Below, one piece after another: positions 1-9,975 of a DNA stretch of 64,000 bases (position 1 is its first letter; each line of letters begins with the position of its first letter). The notes below the pieces were generated by a model, which worked only from the letters and a program-made list of their open reading frames with translations, was not told the DNA's origin and did not search any database. Made by a program: the position numbers and the translations under genes. Origin of the DNA: Burkholderiales bacterium. Lineage in GTDB: Bacteria > Pseudomonadota > Gammaproteobacteria > Burkholderiales > Burkholderiaceae_C. The stretch is from contig JAGWTU010000013.1 of assembly GCA_028868825.1 (NCBI GenBank), positions 62,001 to 126,000 of the forward strand. Direction: 5' to 3'.

Positions 1-699
1 CTTGAACTGCGGATCGCGCACGCCGTTGTTCTGGCGGTAGAAGCCGCCGAAGCTGCCGTACCAGCCCGGCGCGACCTGGAAGCCGTAGAAACCGTCGACC
101 CGCTTCAGGCCGCCGGTACCCAGCGTCAGGCCGACGTCGCCGCTGGGCTTGGCCGTCCCGGTCTTGAGTATGAAGTTGGCGCTGGCGCCCATCTGGCCGT
201 CGGCGAAGACGACCGAGGGACCGCCCTGGATGATTTCCGCGCGCTCGACCGTGTCGTCGAGACGGAAGGCCGAGGTGCCCTCGAAGAACGACAGCGTCGG
301 CGTGCCGTAGATCGGCGAGCCGTTGATCTGCACCGTGAAATACGGTGCGTCGCCGCCGCCCGGGATGCCGGCGATCTCGATGTTGGCGCCGGTCTGGCCG
401 CCGGTCGATTCGGGCCACAGTCCGGGCGAGACCTTGAGCAGGTCGGCCGTGCTCTTCGGATTGGCCTGCTTGATCTGCTCGTCGTTGACGCTGGTCACCG
501 AATAGCTGGCGTCGATCTTCCGGCGCCCGCTGGCGGTGCCGGTGACGATGATCTGCTCGAGCGTCGTCGGCTGGTCGGCGCTGGCCGGGGCGGGATTCGC
601 CGGCGCCGCGGCCGCATCCGCGGCGAACGCCGCATAGGGTGCCAGGCTCAGCGAAATCGCCAGCACCAGCTTGTTACGACGAAACAGACGCTGTGTCAT
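1..699 (-). CDS. TonB-dependent outer-membrane receptor, N-terminal part (runs off the window)
   Basis: The first 233 codons of a TonB-dependent receptor are present; the beta-barrel lies beyond base 1. The protein starts with a signal peptide (basic MTQRLFRRNK, hydrophobic core, AFAA cleavage region). A TonB-box-like segment (LEQIIVTGTASG) follows, then the plug domain with typical text such as SADLLKVSPGL-like and RAEIIQGGPSVVFADGQMGA. ATG at 699 has GGAG about 10 bases upstream. Such receptors move oligosaccharides, siderophores or vitamins across the outer membrane with TonB energy. Because it follows the ABC sugar operon on the same strand and its promoter carries the same operator module as the MFS/trehalase operon, I infer it imports the disaccharide handled by that operon. 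The substrate is not shown by sequence. Confidence 0.9.
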   Translation of the reverse strand, partial: MTQRLFRRNKLVLAISLSLAPYAAFAADAAAAPANPAPASADQPTTLEQIIVTGTASGRRKIDASYSVTSVNDEQIKQANPKSTADLLKVSPGLWPESTGGQTGANIEIAGIPGGGDAPYFTVQINGSPIYGTPTLSFFEGTSAFRLDDTVERAEIIQGGPSVVFADGQMGASANFILKTGTAKPSGDVGLTLGTGGLKRVDGFYGFQVAPGWYGSFGGFYRQNNGVRDPQFK

Positions 700-778
700 G
701 GGTGGGTCTCCTGTTGGGGCGTGGTTCGGTGGATCGCCTGGAATCGCTCGCAAGGCGACGCTCTTACGAGCGAACGAG

Positions 779-813
779 TCGATTCTGGGTGGCGAATGAC
801 ACCGATGTCATTC
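779..813 (-). promoter_or_regulatory. LacI-type operator and promoter module of the TonB receptor gene
   Basis: A perfect inverted repeat GAATGACA-CCGA-TGTCATTC lies at 794-813. It is part of a 32-base block (779-810) that matches 9976-10007 at 28 of 32 positions. On the minus strand both copies have the form (A/C)TGACA-N18-CAGAAT, a possible sigma-70 pair with identical spacing. The central CG dyad and 8-base arms are typical of LacI-family operators. The regulator is inferred to be the LacI protein at 10130-11197, whose own upstream region holds the other copy. Confidence 0.75.
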
Positions 814-839
814 ATACTAACCCTGGGTGTTGGCGTCAA
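811..839 (-). promoter_or_regulatory. Candidate sigma-70 promoter of the TonB receptor, overlapped by the operator
   Basis: On the minus strand TTGACG (834-839) and TATGAA (811-816) are separated by exactly 17 bases. This is a better match to the sigma-70 consensus than the shared CAGAAT pair further downstream. The last bases of TATGAA are the first bases of the GAATGACA operator arm, so a bound repressor would block RNA polymerase. Which of the two candidate promoters is used cannot be told by reading. Confidence 0.6.
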
Positions 840-909
840 AGCAACGGATCCACGCAGACCGCTTTCGAGCCGCTTGCGCGCTTGGAGGGGGCGTACCTAA
901 CGCGCCGCC

Positions 910-2034
<1,125 letters not shown>

Positions 2035-2044
2035 GGCGTGGCCT

Positions 2045-2884
2045 TCACTTCGAGCCGCCCGTGCGGTCGTTGAGGGTGATGAAGTACTTGTTGAGGACGA
2101 TGTAGATGAGCAGGATCGGGATGATCGAGATCACCGAGCCGGCCATCGTCAGGTTCCACGCCGCCGACTTCTCGTACTGCTTGGCAGCGGCATTCAGGCC
2201 CTGGGTCAGCATGTACTTGTCGACGCTCGAGATGTAGAGCAGCGGCTTCATGAACTCGTTCCAGACCGCCATGAACGTGAAGATGGCCTGCGTGGCGAGC
2301 GCGGGCACGGCCATCGGCAGCACGATGCGCACGAAGGTCTCGAGCGGCCCGCAGCCGTCGAGCCGCGCCGCCTCCTCGACCTCGGTCGGGAAGCTGACGA
2401 AGAACTGCCGCATCATGAAGATCGAGGCGATGCTGACGACCGAGGTCAGCACCAGCGCCAGATGGGTGTCGGCCAGGCCGAGCCGCGCGACGATCAGGAA
2501 GGCCGGGATCATCGTGACCTGCGCCGGCACCATGATGACGACCATCAGCAGCTGGAACACGCCGTTGCGGCCGACGAAGCGCAGCCGCGCCAGCGCATAG
2601 CCGGCCAGCGTGTTGCCGACGACGCCGAGCACGGTGACGATCGCCGCCACCGTCAGCGAATTGAAGAACCAGGTCGTGAACGGCCCGCCGAGGATCTGGC
2701 GGTAGGCATCGAGCCGGAACGATTCCGGCAGCAGCCGGTCGGCCAGCGCGATCTCGTGCATCGTCTTCAGCGACGTCAGCACGGCCCAGGCGAAAGGCGC
2801 CAGCGTCAACAGGCTGTAGCCGATCAGCAGGCCGTAGAGGCCGGCACGCGCCAGGCGCTGCAGCGGTGTCGCACCCGCCTTCAC
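2045..2884 (-). CDS. Carbohydrate ABC transporter permease (MalG type)
   Basis: This 279-residue inner-membrane permease is the second membrane subunit of the importer. It has about six hydrophobic segments, beginning with GLLIGYSLLTLAPFAWAVLTSLK. The family EAA loop is seen as EEAARLDGCGPLETFVRIVLPMA, the site that docks on the ATPase. I place the start at the GTG at 2884, which overlaps the stop of the upstream permease (GTGA). The reading frame stays open much further upstream, but that part is antisense-like and overlaps the other permease completely. The coupling supports a 1:1 heterodimer. Confidence 0.93.
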   Translation of the reverse strand: MKAGATPLQRLARAGLYGLLIGYSLLTLAPFAWAVLTSLKTMHEIALADRLLPESFRLDAYRQILGGPFTTWFFNSLTVAAIVTVLGVVGNTLAGYALARLRFVGRNGVFQLLMVVIMVPAQVTMIPAFLIVARLGLADTHLALVLTSVVSIASIFMMRQFFVSFPTEVEEAARLDGCGPLETFVRIVLPMAVPALATQAIFTFMAVWNEFMKPLLYISSVDKYMLTQGLNAAAKQYEKSAAWNLTMAGSVISIIPILLIYIVLNKYFITLNDRTGGSK

Positions 2885-3777
2885 GCGTTGAGCCCTTCGG
2901 CCTTGACGAAACGCCGCAGCAGCAGCGTCGCGCCGAGGATGATCAGCGTCAGCACCGCGGCCAGCGCGCAGGCCAGGCCCATCGTGTTGTAGCTCTTGAA
3001 CGCGAGCTGGTAGATCAGCAGCGTGAAGGTCAGCGTCGAGTTCTCGGGCCCGCCGTCGCCGCCCGAGAGGATGAAGGCCTGGTCGAAGACCTGGAAGCAG
3101 CCGATCAGCCCCATCGTCACGACGTAGAAGGTGATCGGCGTGAGCTGCGGCACGCTGATGTGCCAATGCCGCGCGATCGGCCCGGCGCCGTCGAGCGTCA
3201 TCGCCTCGTACAGGCCCTGGGGTATCTCCTGCAGCCCGGCGAGATAGACGACCATGTGCTGCGGCGTCGTCGAGAAGACGTTCATCAGCATGATGATGGC
3301 CAGCGCCCAATGCGGGTCGGAGAGGAAGCGCACGGTGATGCCGAAATGCGCCTGCAGCGCCTGCGTGACGAGGCCGTTGTTATTGAACAGCCACATGAAG
3401 ATCATCGTCATCGCCGCCGACGAGGTCAGCGTCGGCAGGAAGAACAGCGTGACGAAGGCGCGGCGCATGCGCACGCGGCCATTGAGCAGGCAGGCCAGCG
3501 TCAGCGCCAGCACCGTCTGCAGCGGCACGACGACGGCGACATAGCGCAGCGTGTTGCGGCAAGCGGCCCAGAACTTGTCGTCGTCCCAGAGATAGCCGAG
3601 ATTCTTCGCGCCGGCCCAGCTCGACTGGCCCGAGACGATGTCCATCTTGTGGAACGCGGCGTAGAAGGCGAACAGCGCCGGCGCCAGCGTGAACACCGTC
3701 ACCAGCACCAGCGTCGGCGTCAGGAAGCCCCAGCCGGCGGCGGCGTCGCGGTTGCGGTCGGCGCGCGGGTGGTTCAT
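2881..3777 (-). CDS. Carbohydrate ABC transporter permease (MalF/UgpA type)
   Basis: This 298-residue inner-membrane permease starts with a cytoplasmic tail (MNHPRADRNRDAAAGWG) and then the first hydrophobic helix (FLTPTLVLVTVFTLAPALFA). The EAA loop reads YEAMTLDGAGPIARHWHISVPQLTP. The C-terminal helix precedes RRFVKAEGLNA. The ATG at 3777 overlaps the stop of the binding-protein gene (ATGA), and its own stop overlaps the start of the second permease. It forms the transmembrane channel together with that permease. Confidence 0.93.
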   Translation of the reverse strand: MNHPRADRNRDAAAGWGFLTPTLVLVTVFTLAPALFAFYAAFHKMDIVSGQSSWAGAKNLGYLWDDDKFWAACRNTLRYVAVVVPLQTVLALTLACLLNGRVRMRRAFVTLFFLPTLTSSAAMTMIFMWLFNNNGLVTQALQAHFGITVRFLSDPHWALAIIMLMNVFSTTPQHMVVYLAGLQEIPQGLYEAMTLDGAGPIARHWHISVPQLTPITFYVVTMGLIGCFQVFDQAFILSGGDGGPENSTLTFTLLIYQLAFKSYNTMGLACALAAVLTLIILGATLLLRRFVKAEGLNA

Positions 3778-5021
3778 CGCTCGCGCTCGATTTCGCGGTT
3801 GGCCGCCGCCTGCGCCCGCGCCAGCGCCTGGTGCACGGTGATCGAACCGTTCAGCGCGGCCAGGAACTGGTTGGAGAAATTCGATTCGATGGCCGGCAGG
3901 CTGGTGCCGCGCGACCACACGGTGGCGTAGGGCACGCCGGCGATATGCGCGGCCAGCAGCGGATCCTGCGTCGCGGCGACGCGCGCCTGCACGCTGCGCC
4001 GCACCGGCAGCAGCCCGGCGTAGCGCGACCAGTCGGCGGCGCCGGCGCTCGTCATGTACTGGGCGAACCGGATGCCGCCGGCCGGGTTGCGGGCGTACTT
4101 CGGGATCGAATAGCCGACGACGAAGGCCATCGTCTGCGGTTTGCCGTTGACCGTCGGCGTCGGCAGCGTCACGAACTTGACGGCCGGGAAATCCTGGTGC
4201 AGCGAGGCCAGCGCCCAGGGCCCCTCGATCATCATCACCGCCTTGCCGGCGCCGAAGGCCGCGCCCGGCGAATCGGCGCCGAGGTCGTCCTTGGGCGAGA
4301 GCAGCGCGCCGGCGCGGCGGCCGTCGACGTAGGCCTGCAGATACGCTTCGACGCCGGGCACGCCGGTGAGCGTCGCGTTGCCTTCGCGGTCGGTGATCGG
4401 CTGGCCGAACGCCTCGATCGCCGAGAGATGGCGCGCGAGGTCGGCCTCGAACAGCATCGCGCCGACGCCGCGCGGCAGCCGTTTCTGCAGCTTCAGCGCG
4501 AAGGCCATCAGGCCGTCCTCGTCGCGCGGGATGTCGGCGATGCGCCAGCCGGCCGCCGCGAGCAGGTCGGTGTTGACGTAGAGCGCCAGCGTCGAATAGT
4601 CCTTCGGTATGCCGTAGAGGTGATGGTCGTCGCCGCGAAAGGCGTCGAGGAATTGCGACGGGAAATCGGCCGGATCCTGCAGCGCCGCGTCCAGCGGCAG
4701 CAGCACGTCGCTCTTGATCAGGAACGGCGCCTCGGCCGAATCGAGGTACATCACGTCGGGCGTGATGCGCGCGGCGAAGCGCGAGCGGATCACGTCCATG
4801 TACTTGTCGGTGATCACGACCTTCTTCACCGTGATGCCGGTCGCCGTCTTGAAGGCGGCGATGGCGCGGTCCATCGCGTTCGCCTCGGCCGGCAGCGTGG
4901 CCCACATCGCGAGCGTGATGGTGTCGGGCGGCTCGGCGGGCGGTGCGCAGGCAGCCAGGGCGCCGACGAGTCCGATCGCCGACAGGATGCGCGCGATCCG
5001 GCGGATCCAGCGATGCCGCAT
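3774..5021 (-). CDS. Sugar ABC transporter substrate-binding lipoprotein (family 1)
   Basis: This 415-residue extracytoplasmic binding protein should capture the sugar in the periplasm. The N-terminus MRHRWIRRIARILSAIGLVGALAACAPP is a lipoprotein signal with the lipobox LAAC. The mature part starts PDTITLAMWATLPAE and shows family features such as TPDVMYLDSAEAPFLIK and, near residue 300, AFVVGYSIPKYARNPAGG. ATG at 5021 is one base after the TGA of the preceding glycosidase-like gene (TGAGATG), so translation is probably coupled. Longer in-frame starts overlap that gene and lack the lipobox position. Confidence 0.93.
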   Translation of the reverse strand: MRHRWIRRIARILSAIGLVGALAACAPPAEPPDTITLAMWATLPAEANAMDRAIAAFKTATGITVKKVVITDKYMDVIRSRFAARITPDVMYLDSAEAPFLIKSDVLLPLDAALQDPADFPSQFLDAFRGDDHHLYGIPKDYSTLALYVNTDLLAAAGWRIADIPRDEDGLMAFALKLQKRLPRGVGAMLFEADLARHLSAIEAFGQPITDREGNATLTGVPGVEAYLQAYVDGRRAGALLSPKDDLGADSPGAAFGAGKAVMMIEGPWALASLHQDFPAVKFVTLPTPTVNGKPQTMAFVVGYSIPKYARNPAGGIRFAQYMTSAGAADWSRYAGLLPVRRSVQARVAATQDPLLAAHIAGVPYATVWSRGTSLPAIESNFSNQFLAALNGSITVHQALARAQAAANREIERER

Positions 5022-5022
5022 C

Positions 5023-7017
5023 TCAATCCCGCGGCGGCCGTACCGACAAGTAGACCGTGCTCCAGAGCTGGGCCGCGTTCGACTCGTCGGCGGTCCTGCT
5101 CTTGGGGCCGTAGGCGGCGACGACGAATCGCCGGCCGTCGTGATCCCAGGACCATAGTTCGCTGTTGGCGACCTCGCGCGCGGCGACGATGCGCTGCCAC
5201 AGCAGCGCTTGCGCGTCGACGAGCAAGCGCCGCGTCGCGGCGTCGAGGTCGTCGCGCTCGAGCTGCCGAGCGAGGCCGGCCGCCGCCATCGCCTGCTGCC
5301 ACGACCAGACCACCGTGCCGTGGTAGCGGTCGTTGCCGAAACGTTCGCGCAGCGCGGCATCGCCGAAGACCGGGTTGGCGACGAGCATGCCGGCGTCGGT
5401 CATCAAGCCGGCCGGGAATGGACGCACCAGTTGCGCGACCTCGCGCCGCAGCGTCGCGGCGTCGGGCCGCGCAAACAGCAGCGCGAAGGCGAAGTCGGAA
5501 TGCAGGATGGGCTGCGGCTGCCCTGCGGCGTCGAGCGCGAGCGCCGAGCCGATGAATTCACCGCTCGCGACGTCGCCTTGCAGCGCCGCTGCAGCGACCG
5601 ATGCGGGCAGCTTCAATTCAGCGACATACGAGGCGACCGCGACGGCCACGGCCGCGCCGCTGCGCTTGAAGGCGAAGCATTTCGGCGCCTCGTCCCGCCA
5701 GACGCGGATCATCGATCCGAGGTCGTCGATGGGTCCCAGCGCGGCGATATACGGCGCCATCGCGTCCAGGTCCGCGAGCGCGCGCAGGGCCTCGAGCGCC
5801 GCGGGCACCAGCACCGCGTTGACGCTGTACGGAAAGACGCCGCCGCCCAGGCCATCGCTGCTGTCGCGCCAATCGCCGGCCACCTGGCCCGGCGGCAGGC
5901 CGACGAGGTTCGTGGCCACCGCCTGGCGGGCGAAAGGACGGGCGCGGGCGAGCACCTGCGCGGCATTGCGCATGATCAGCGTGCCGTGATCGGGACCGGC
6001 GGCGCTGCGGGCGGCGAGGAATTCGGCCTTGTCGAGCCGCCCGCCGCCGTCGACCAGGCAGGCCGCGAGCACCGGCAGCAGCATGAAATCGTCGTCGATC
6101 ATCTTGTGGTCGAGCTCGCATGCCGGTGCGCCGGCGAGCGGCAACCCGGCGGCGACGCGCTCGACGAGCGGGAATTCGCCGACGTTCTCCTCGTGCGCGA
6201 CACGCCCCTGCGCGTCGAGCCGCTCGAGCACCGAGACCAGCGCCGCGCGCACGCCAGCCGGCCGCAGCGCCGGCAGCAGCAGGCGCAGCGACATCAGCGT
6301 GTCGCGGCCGAAATAGGTCAGGAAGCGCCAGCCGCCGGCCAGCCAGCGATCTTCGAAGCTCAGGAATTCGAGCGCGCGCCGCGCCGCGGGCAGGTCGGCT
6401 GCCGCGGCGGTGAGCAGGCGGTCGGCCGCCAGCGGCCGCAGCGGCGCCTCGCCGGTGCAGGCGACGAGCCGCAACTGCAGGTTCTCGCCCGCCGCGGCGA
6501 TCAGTTCCATTCCTTCGGCATCGGTCGCGACGCGGCCGCCGACGACCTGCAATTCCAGGAAATAGCCGGCCGCGCCGTCGATGCGGTCGCGCTGCCAGAC
6601 CAGGGCCTCGCCCCCCGGCGTGTGGAAGAGGCGCGGATCGACGAGTCCCGCCGGCGGCAGGCTGCCGTCATGCTGGTGGCTGCGCAGCACGCGCACGCTG
6701 CCCAGCAGCGCGCGCGCCAGGCGCAGACGCGGCCGGTCGGCGCGTACTTCCAATGCGACGCCACGCAGCTCGCGCCTCTGGCGGTCGGTGACCCGTTGCG
6801 CATGCACCGGCGCGAGCAATTCCCAATGCAGTTCGGCCGCCTCGAACCAGATCGCCGCGCCGCTGTTGCCGGCGGCGAAGGCGAACAGCAGCCGCGGCGC
6901 CGGCCCGTCGGTCAGCAGGCATTGCGCGCAGACCTCGCCGTCGCGAAACATCAGGTTGTTCGAGGGCCCCTCGACGACGCTGTATCGCAGCGCCGGGGCT
7001 GCCGCGGCCGCGTTCAC
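5023..7017 (-). CDS. Unassigned six-hairpin glycosidase-like protein (glycogen-debranching-enzyme related)
   Basis: This 664-residue protein has no signal peptide, so it is probably cytoplasmic. I recognise only a distant likeness to (alpha/alpha)6 'six-hairpin' glycosidases and debranching-type enzymes. The best region is about 225-245, GGWRFLTYFGRDTLMSLRLL. It is followed by acidic segments that could hold catalytic residues: HEENVGEFPLVER, DHKMIDDDFMLLPVL, GDWRDSSDGLGGGVFPYSVN and ANSELWSWDHDG. The N-terminal third is a probable beta-rich domain. It starts with GTG overlapping the stop of the trehalase gene (GTGA) and ends one base before the binding-protein start. This tight coupling implies that it acts on the sugar imported by the same operon. 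Substrate and catalytic activity are not established; a non-catalytic or phosphorylase role is possible. Confidence 0.65.
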   Translation of the reverse strand: MNAAAAAPALRYSVVEGPSNNLMFRDGEVCAQCLLTDGPAPRLLFAFAAGNSGAAIWFEAAELHWELLAPVHAQRVTDRQRRELRGVALEVRADRPRLRLARALLGSVRVLRSHQHDGSLPPAGLVDPRLFHTPGGEALVWQRDRIDGAAGYFLELQVVGGRVATDAEGMELIAAAGENLQLRLVACTGEAPLRPLAADRLLTAAAADLPAARRALEFLSFEDRWLAGGWRFLTYFGRDTLMSLRLLLPALRPAGVRAALVSVLERLDAQGRVAHEENVGEFPLVERVAAGLPLAGAPACELDHKMIDDDFMLLPVLAACLVDGGGRLDKAEFLAARSAAGPDHGTLIMRNAAQVLARARPFARQAVATNLVGLPPGQVAGDWRDSSDGLGGGVFPYSVNAVLVPAALEALRALADLDAMAPYIAALGPIDDLGSMIRVWRDEAPKCFAFKRSGAAVAVAVASYVAELKLPASVAAAALQGDVASGEFIGSALALDAAGQPQPILHSDFAFALLFARPDAATLRREVAQLVRPFPAGLMTDAGMLVANPVFGDAALRERFGNDRYHGTVVWSWQQAMAAAGLARQLERDDLDAATRRLLVDAQALLWQRIVAAREVANSELWSWDHDGRRFVVAAYGPKSRTADESNAAQLWSTVYLSVRPPRD

Positions 7018-8606
7018 GGCGCCGTGGCTTCAGGGTAGAGCCGCGCCAGCGCGACGTAGCAGGCGTTGGTCCAGCCGAATCCGTCCTGCGTCGGGTATTC
7101 GCCGCCGCCGCCGGCGCGGTCGTCGACGACGTCGTACTTCTCGAGCAGCTTGCCGCTGCGCGCAAAACCGTGTTCGACCGCGGCCATCCAGCGCGTGGCG
7201 ATGGTGCGGGCGAATGCGTCCTCGCCGTAGCGGCGCAGGCCCTCGACAGCCATCCATTGCAGCGGCGCCCAGCCGTTCGGGGCGTCCCATTGCTGGGCCG
7301 TGTGCAGCGGCGTCGTCAGCAGGCCGTTGCGTGCCAGCAGACCCGCACGCACGGCGCGCGCCGTGGCCGCGGCCTGCTGCGGGCTCGCCAGGCCGAGCCA
7401 CAGCGGCACCATCGTCGCGGCGCTGAGGCGGTCGCGCGGCTGCCCGCTGACCCACTGCAGGTCGACGTAATGACCGAGGTCGTCGCGCCAGAGGTGGGCG
7501 TCGATGGCGACGCGCCGGCGCGCCGCGCGCGCCTCGAAATCGGCGCTGCCGCCGGCGTCGCCGGCGGCGCGCCGGGCGGCGGCGATGGCGAGTTCGAGAC
7601 CCACCATCAGGCTGTTGAGGTCGATGGGCGCCAGCGCTGTGGTCTCGATCGTCTCCAGCCGCAGCGGGTCGGCGCACCAGCGGCTGCTGTAGTCCCAGCC
7701 CGATTCGGCACCGGCGCGCAGGTCGCGCCAGACGGCCTGCGGCGTCCGCTCGGGGGCCTTGTCGGCGGTGCACCGGTCCTCGCGATAGGCCTCCTCGCGC
7801 GGCGTGTCGAGGTCGTCCCAATAGCGGTTGAGCAGCGCGCCATCGGCCAGTCGCAGCACATGGCGGTAGGCACTGCCCGGCGCCAGCGCCGCCGCGCCGT
7901 CCATCCAGTAGGCGTATTCGCGTTCGAGTTGCGGCAGCTGGCCGGCGAGCAGCGCCGGCGCGTCGCCGGCGAGCAATTCGACCATCTTGAAGAAGAAGGG
8001 CGGCTGCGAGCGGCTGACGAAATAGCTGCGATTGCCGTTGGGCACATGGCCGTAGCGATCGATCAGCGCGGCGAAATTGACGAGCATGTCCAGCGCGAGA
8101 TCGCGGCGGCCGTTCTCGATCAGGCCGAGCATCGTGAAATACGAATCCCAGTAATAGACCTCGCGGAATCGGCCGCCCGGCACGACGTAGGGCCGCGGCA
8201 GCTCGATCAGCGTGTCGGCCTGCGGCAGCGTCGCGGTCGACAGCGGATGGCGCACGAGCTGCGGCCAAAGCGCCTCGATGTGGCGGCCCAGCGCCGCGCG
8301 CACCGGACCTTCCGGCTGGACGGGCACGATGGGCAGCGCGGGCTGCAGCGCCTCGGGCAGCGCCGGCGGCAGCTCGAAATGTTCGGCGACGAAGGCCGCC
8401 AACGAGAACCCGGGCTGGCCGCGCTGCGCTACGTAGATCGAGCGCAGCACCGCGGGCGGGAGCGCCTTGGGCGTGGCATCGGCAAAGGTCTTGCCGTCGT
8501 CGAACAGCCGCTGCATCTGCACGTCGACGAACAGCTCGCCGTACAGGCGCGCCGGGGTGCGCGCCAATTCGCGGACCACCGCTGCCGCTTGCTCGTTCGA
8601 TTCCAC
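7014..8606 (-). CDS. treF: Alpha,alpha-trehalase, GH37
   Basis: It hydrolyses alpha,alpha-trehalose to two glucose molecules. Both family signatures are present: PGGRFREVYYWDSY (143-156) and QWDAPNGWAP (439-448). The residues matching the known acid and base of GH37 enzymes are present, as D of ESGWDYSSRW and E of LLEKYDV. The glycine-rich lid GGGGEYPTQDGFGWTN is also there. No signal peptide is visible, so a cytoplasmic TreF-like enzyme is likely, fitting sugar import by the ABC or MFS protein. I chose the GTG at 8606, preceded by a GCGAGAG ribosome site and 11 bases after the MFS stop, giving 530 residues. The open frame upstream is shadow sequence. A related glucoside as true substrate cannot be excluded. 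Confidence 0.9.
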   Translation of the reverse strand: MESNEQAAAVVRELARTPARLYGELFVDVQMQRLFDDGKTFADATPKALPPAVLRSIYVAQRGQPGFSLAAFVAEHFELPPALPEALQPALPIVPVQPEGPVRAALGRHIEALWPQLVRHPLSTATLPQADTLIELPRPYVVPGGRFREVYYWDSYFTMLGLIENGRRDLALDMLVNFAALIDRYGHVPNGNRSYFVSRSQPPFFFKMVELLAGDAPALLAGQLPQLEREYAYWMDGAAALAPGSAYRHVLRLADGALLNRYWDDLDTPREEAYREDRCTADKAPERTPQAVWRDLRAGAESGWDYSSRWCADPLRLETIETTALAPIDLNSLMVGLELAIAAARRAAGDAGGSADFEARAARRRVAIDAHLWRDDLGHYVDLQWVSGQPRDRLSAATMVPLWLGLASPQQAAATARAVRAGLLARNGLLTTPLHTAQQWDAPNGWAPLQWMAVEGLRRYGEDAFARTIATRWMAAVEHGFARSGKLLEKYDVVDDRAGGGGEYPTQDGFGWTNACYVALARLYPEATAP

Positions 8607-8617
8607 GACGTCTCTCG

Positions 8618-9937
8618 CTAATGCATCGCCGATGGCGCCAGCTGCGCCGCCGCGTCGGTCGAACGACCGCTGGCCGCACGCCGCGCCAGGCCGCGCCTGA
8701 AGAACCAAAGCGCCAGCGCCAGACCGGCCACCGGCACGAGCAGCAGCGCGAATGCCGTGCGGCCGTCGAAGGCCATGAACATGCGGCCAGTGATGAACGA
8801 GCCGCTGGAGCCCCCCAGCGCCGAGAAGATCACGATCAGCCCGGTCATCGCCGCATGGCGCGACTTGGCCAGCACGCTGAGCATGGCCGAATTGATCGCC
8901 GGGTAGATCGGCGCCAGGAACAGGCCGATGAGCGGGAAGTAATAGGCCACCGCGGGCGCGCGCAACCAGCTCATCTGCGGATCGGGCCGCAGGCCGCTGG
9001 ACTGTGCAAGCGTCAGCACGATCAGTGCCGCGACCGCGGCGACGCAGGTGTTGACGACGGCGTACCAGCCGACGCGGGCGATCACCGCCGCGCTGAGCAG
9101 GCGGCCGAGCGCGATCGACAGCGGCATGATCACGGTCAGCCCGACGCTCATCGCCGTCGGCATCTTCAGTACGTCGCGGTTGAACGTCGGCAGCCAGGTG
9201 CCCACGCCCTGCTCGATCAGCACGTAGAGGAAGGCGGCGCCGAGGAAGACGACGACGAGCCCGATGGCCAGCAGCGTCCACATCGCGCCGAGGTCGGCGG
9301 CCAGCGTCGGCGACGGGCCGCTCGGACGCGCCTCGGTCTCGTCGATGCGGCTGGCCATCAGCAGCACGAAGCTGAGCGCGACGACCGTCGCCAGAACCCA
9401 GTAGACATGCAGCCAGGCCAGCGATTGCGGATTCGCGTCGTCGATGGCCTGGCTGAAGAGCCAGTAGCCGCCGAGCACGCCGAACATGAACATGCCTTCG
9501 AGCAGATTCGTGAAGCTGGCGTGCCCGCGTTCATCGCGCGTCATCAGGCCGATCATCGAATAGGCCGAGACCTTGACGAGGGCGAATGCGGCGCCGATCG
9601 TCACGAGCATCAGCTTGATGGCCCAGAACGCGGCCAGTTCGGGCATCGCGGCGCAGCCGGCGCCGACGGCCGCCAGGCCGATCAGCATCGCGTTCTTCAG
9701 CCCCAGGCGCGGCAGCAGCGAGGCGACGAGGAAGCTGACGATTGCAATCGGCAGGTCCTTGTAGGCATCGAGCAGCGAGGCCTGCGCCTGGCTCGCGCCC
9801 ATCGACTGCGTCGTCAGCAGGATGATGGAGCCGACGCTGTTGAGCAACGCGCCGAACACCATGTAGGTGAGGATCACCGCCGCCTTGATGAGGCCGGTGT
9901 GGGCCGGACCGGTTGCAGAGGATTCGGGGCGGTTCAT
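8618..9937 (-). CDS. MFS sugar permease (fucose/glucose-galactose type)
   Basis: This 439-residue protein has about 12 membrane helices, including LIKAAVILTYMVFGALLNSVGSI, FWAIKLMLVTIGAAFALVKV and ALLLVPVAGLALALWFF. The loop PIYPAINSAMLSVLAKSRHAAMTG resembles the FHS (fucose-galactose-glucose:H+ symporter) branch. It is the first gene of the operon and would bring the sugar, or glucose released from it, across the inner membrane by proton symport. The same operon also encodes an ABC importer, so there are two inner-membrane routes. The ATG at 9937 lies 54 bases inside the operator module at 9976-10010. The same reading frame is open for several kilobases upstream, but only as a high-GC artefact. 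Confidence 0.88.
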   Translation of the reverse strand: MNRPESSATGPAHTGLIKAAVILTYMVFGALLNSVGSIILLTTQSMGASQAQASLLDAYKDLPIAIVSFLVASLLPRLGLKNAMLIGLAAVGAGCAAMPELAAFWAIKLMLVTIGAAFALVKVSAYSMIGLMTRDERGHASFTNLLEGMFMFGVLGGYWLFSQAIDDANPQSLAWLHVYWVLATVVALSFVLLMASRIDETEARPSGPSPTLAADLGAMWTLLAIGLVVVFLGAAFLYVLIEQGVGTWLPTFNRDVLKMPTAMSVGLTVIMPLSIALGRLLSAAVIARVGWYAVVNTCVAAVAALIVLTLAQSSGLRPDPQMSWLRAPAVAYYFPLIGLFLAPIYPAINSAMLSVLAKSRHAAMTGLIVIFSALGGSSGSFITGRMFMAFDGRTAFALLLVPVAGLALALWFFRRGLARRAASGRSTDAAAQLAPSAMH

Positions 9938-9975
9938 GCGGCGGCGCGGGTCGGACGGCTGGACGGCATCGGTGC

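Noticed and set aside
2866-3930. Long plus-strand open frames opposite the ABC permease genes
   Set aside because: Composition is arginine/histidine/glutamine-rich with no domain; the opposite strand encodes clear permeases.
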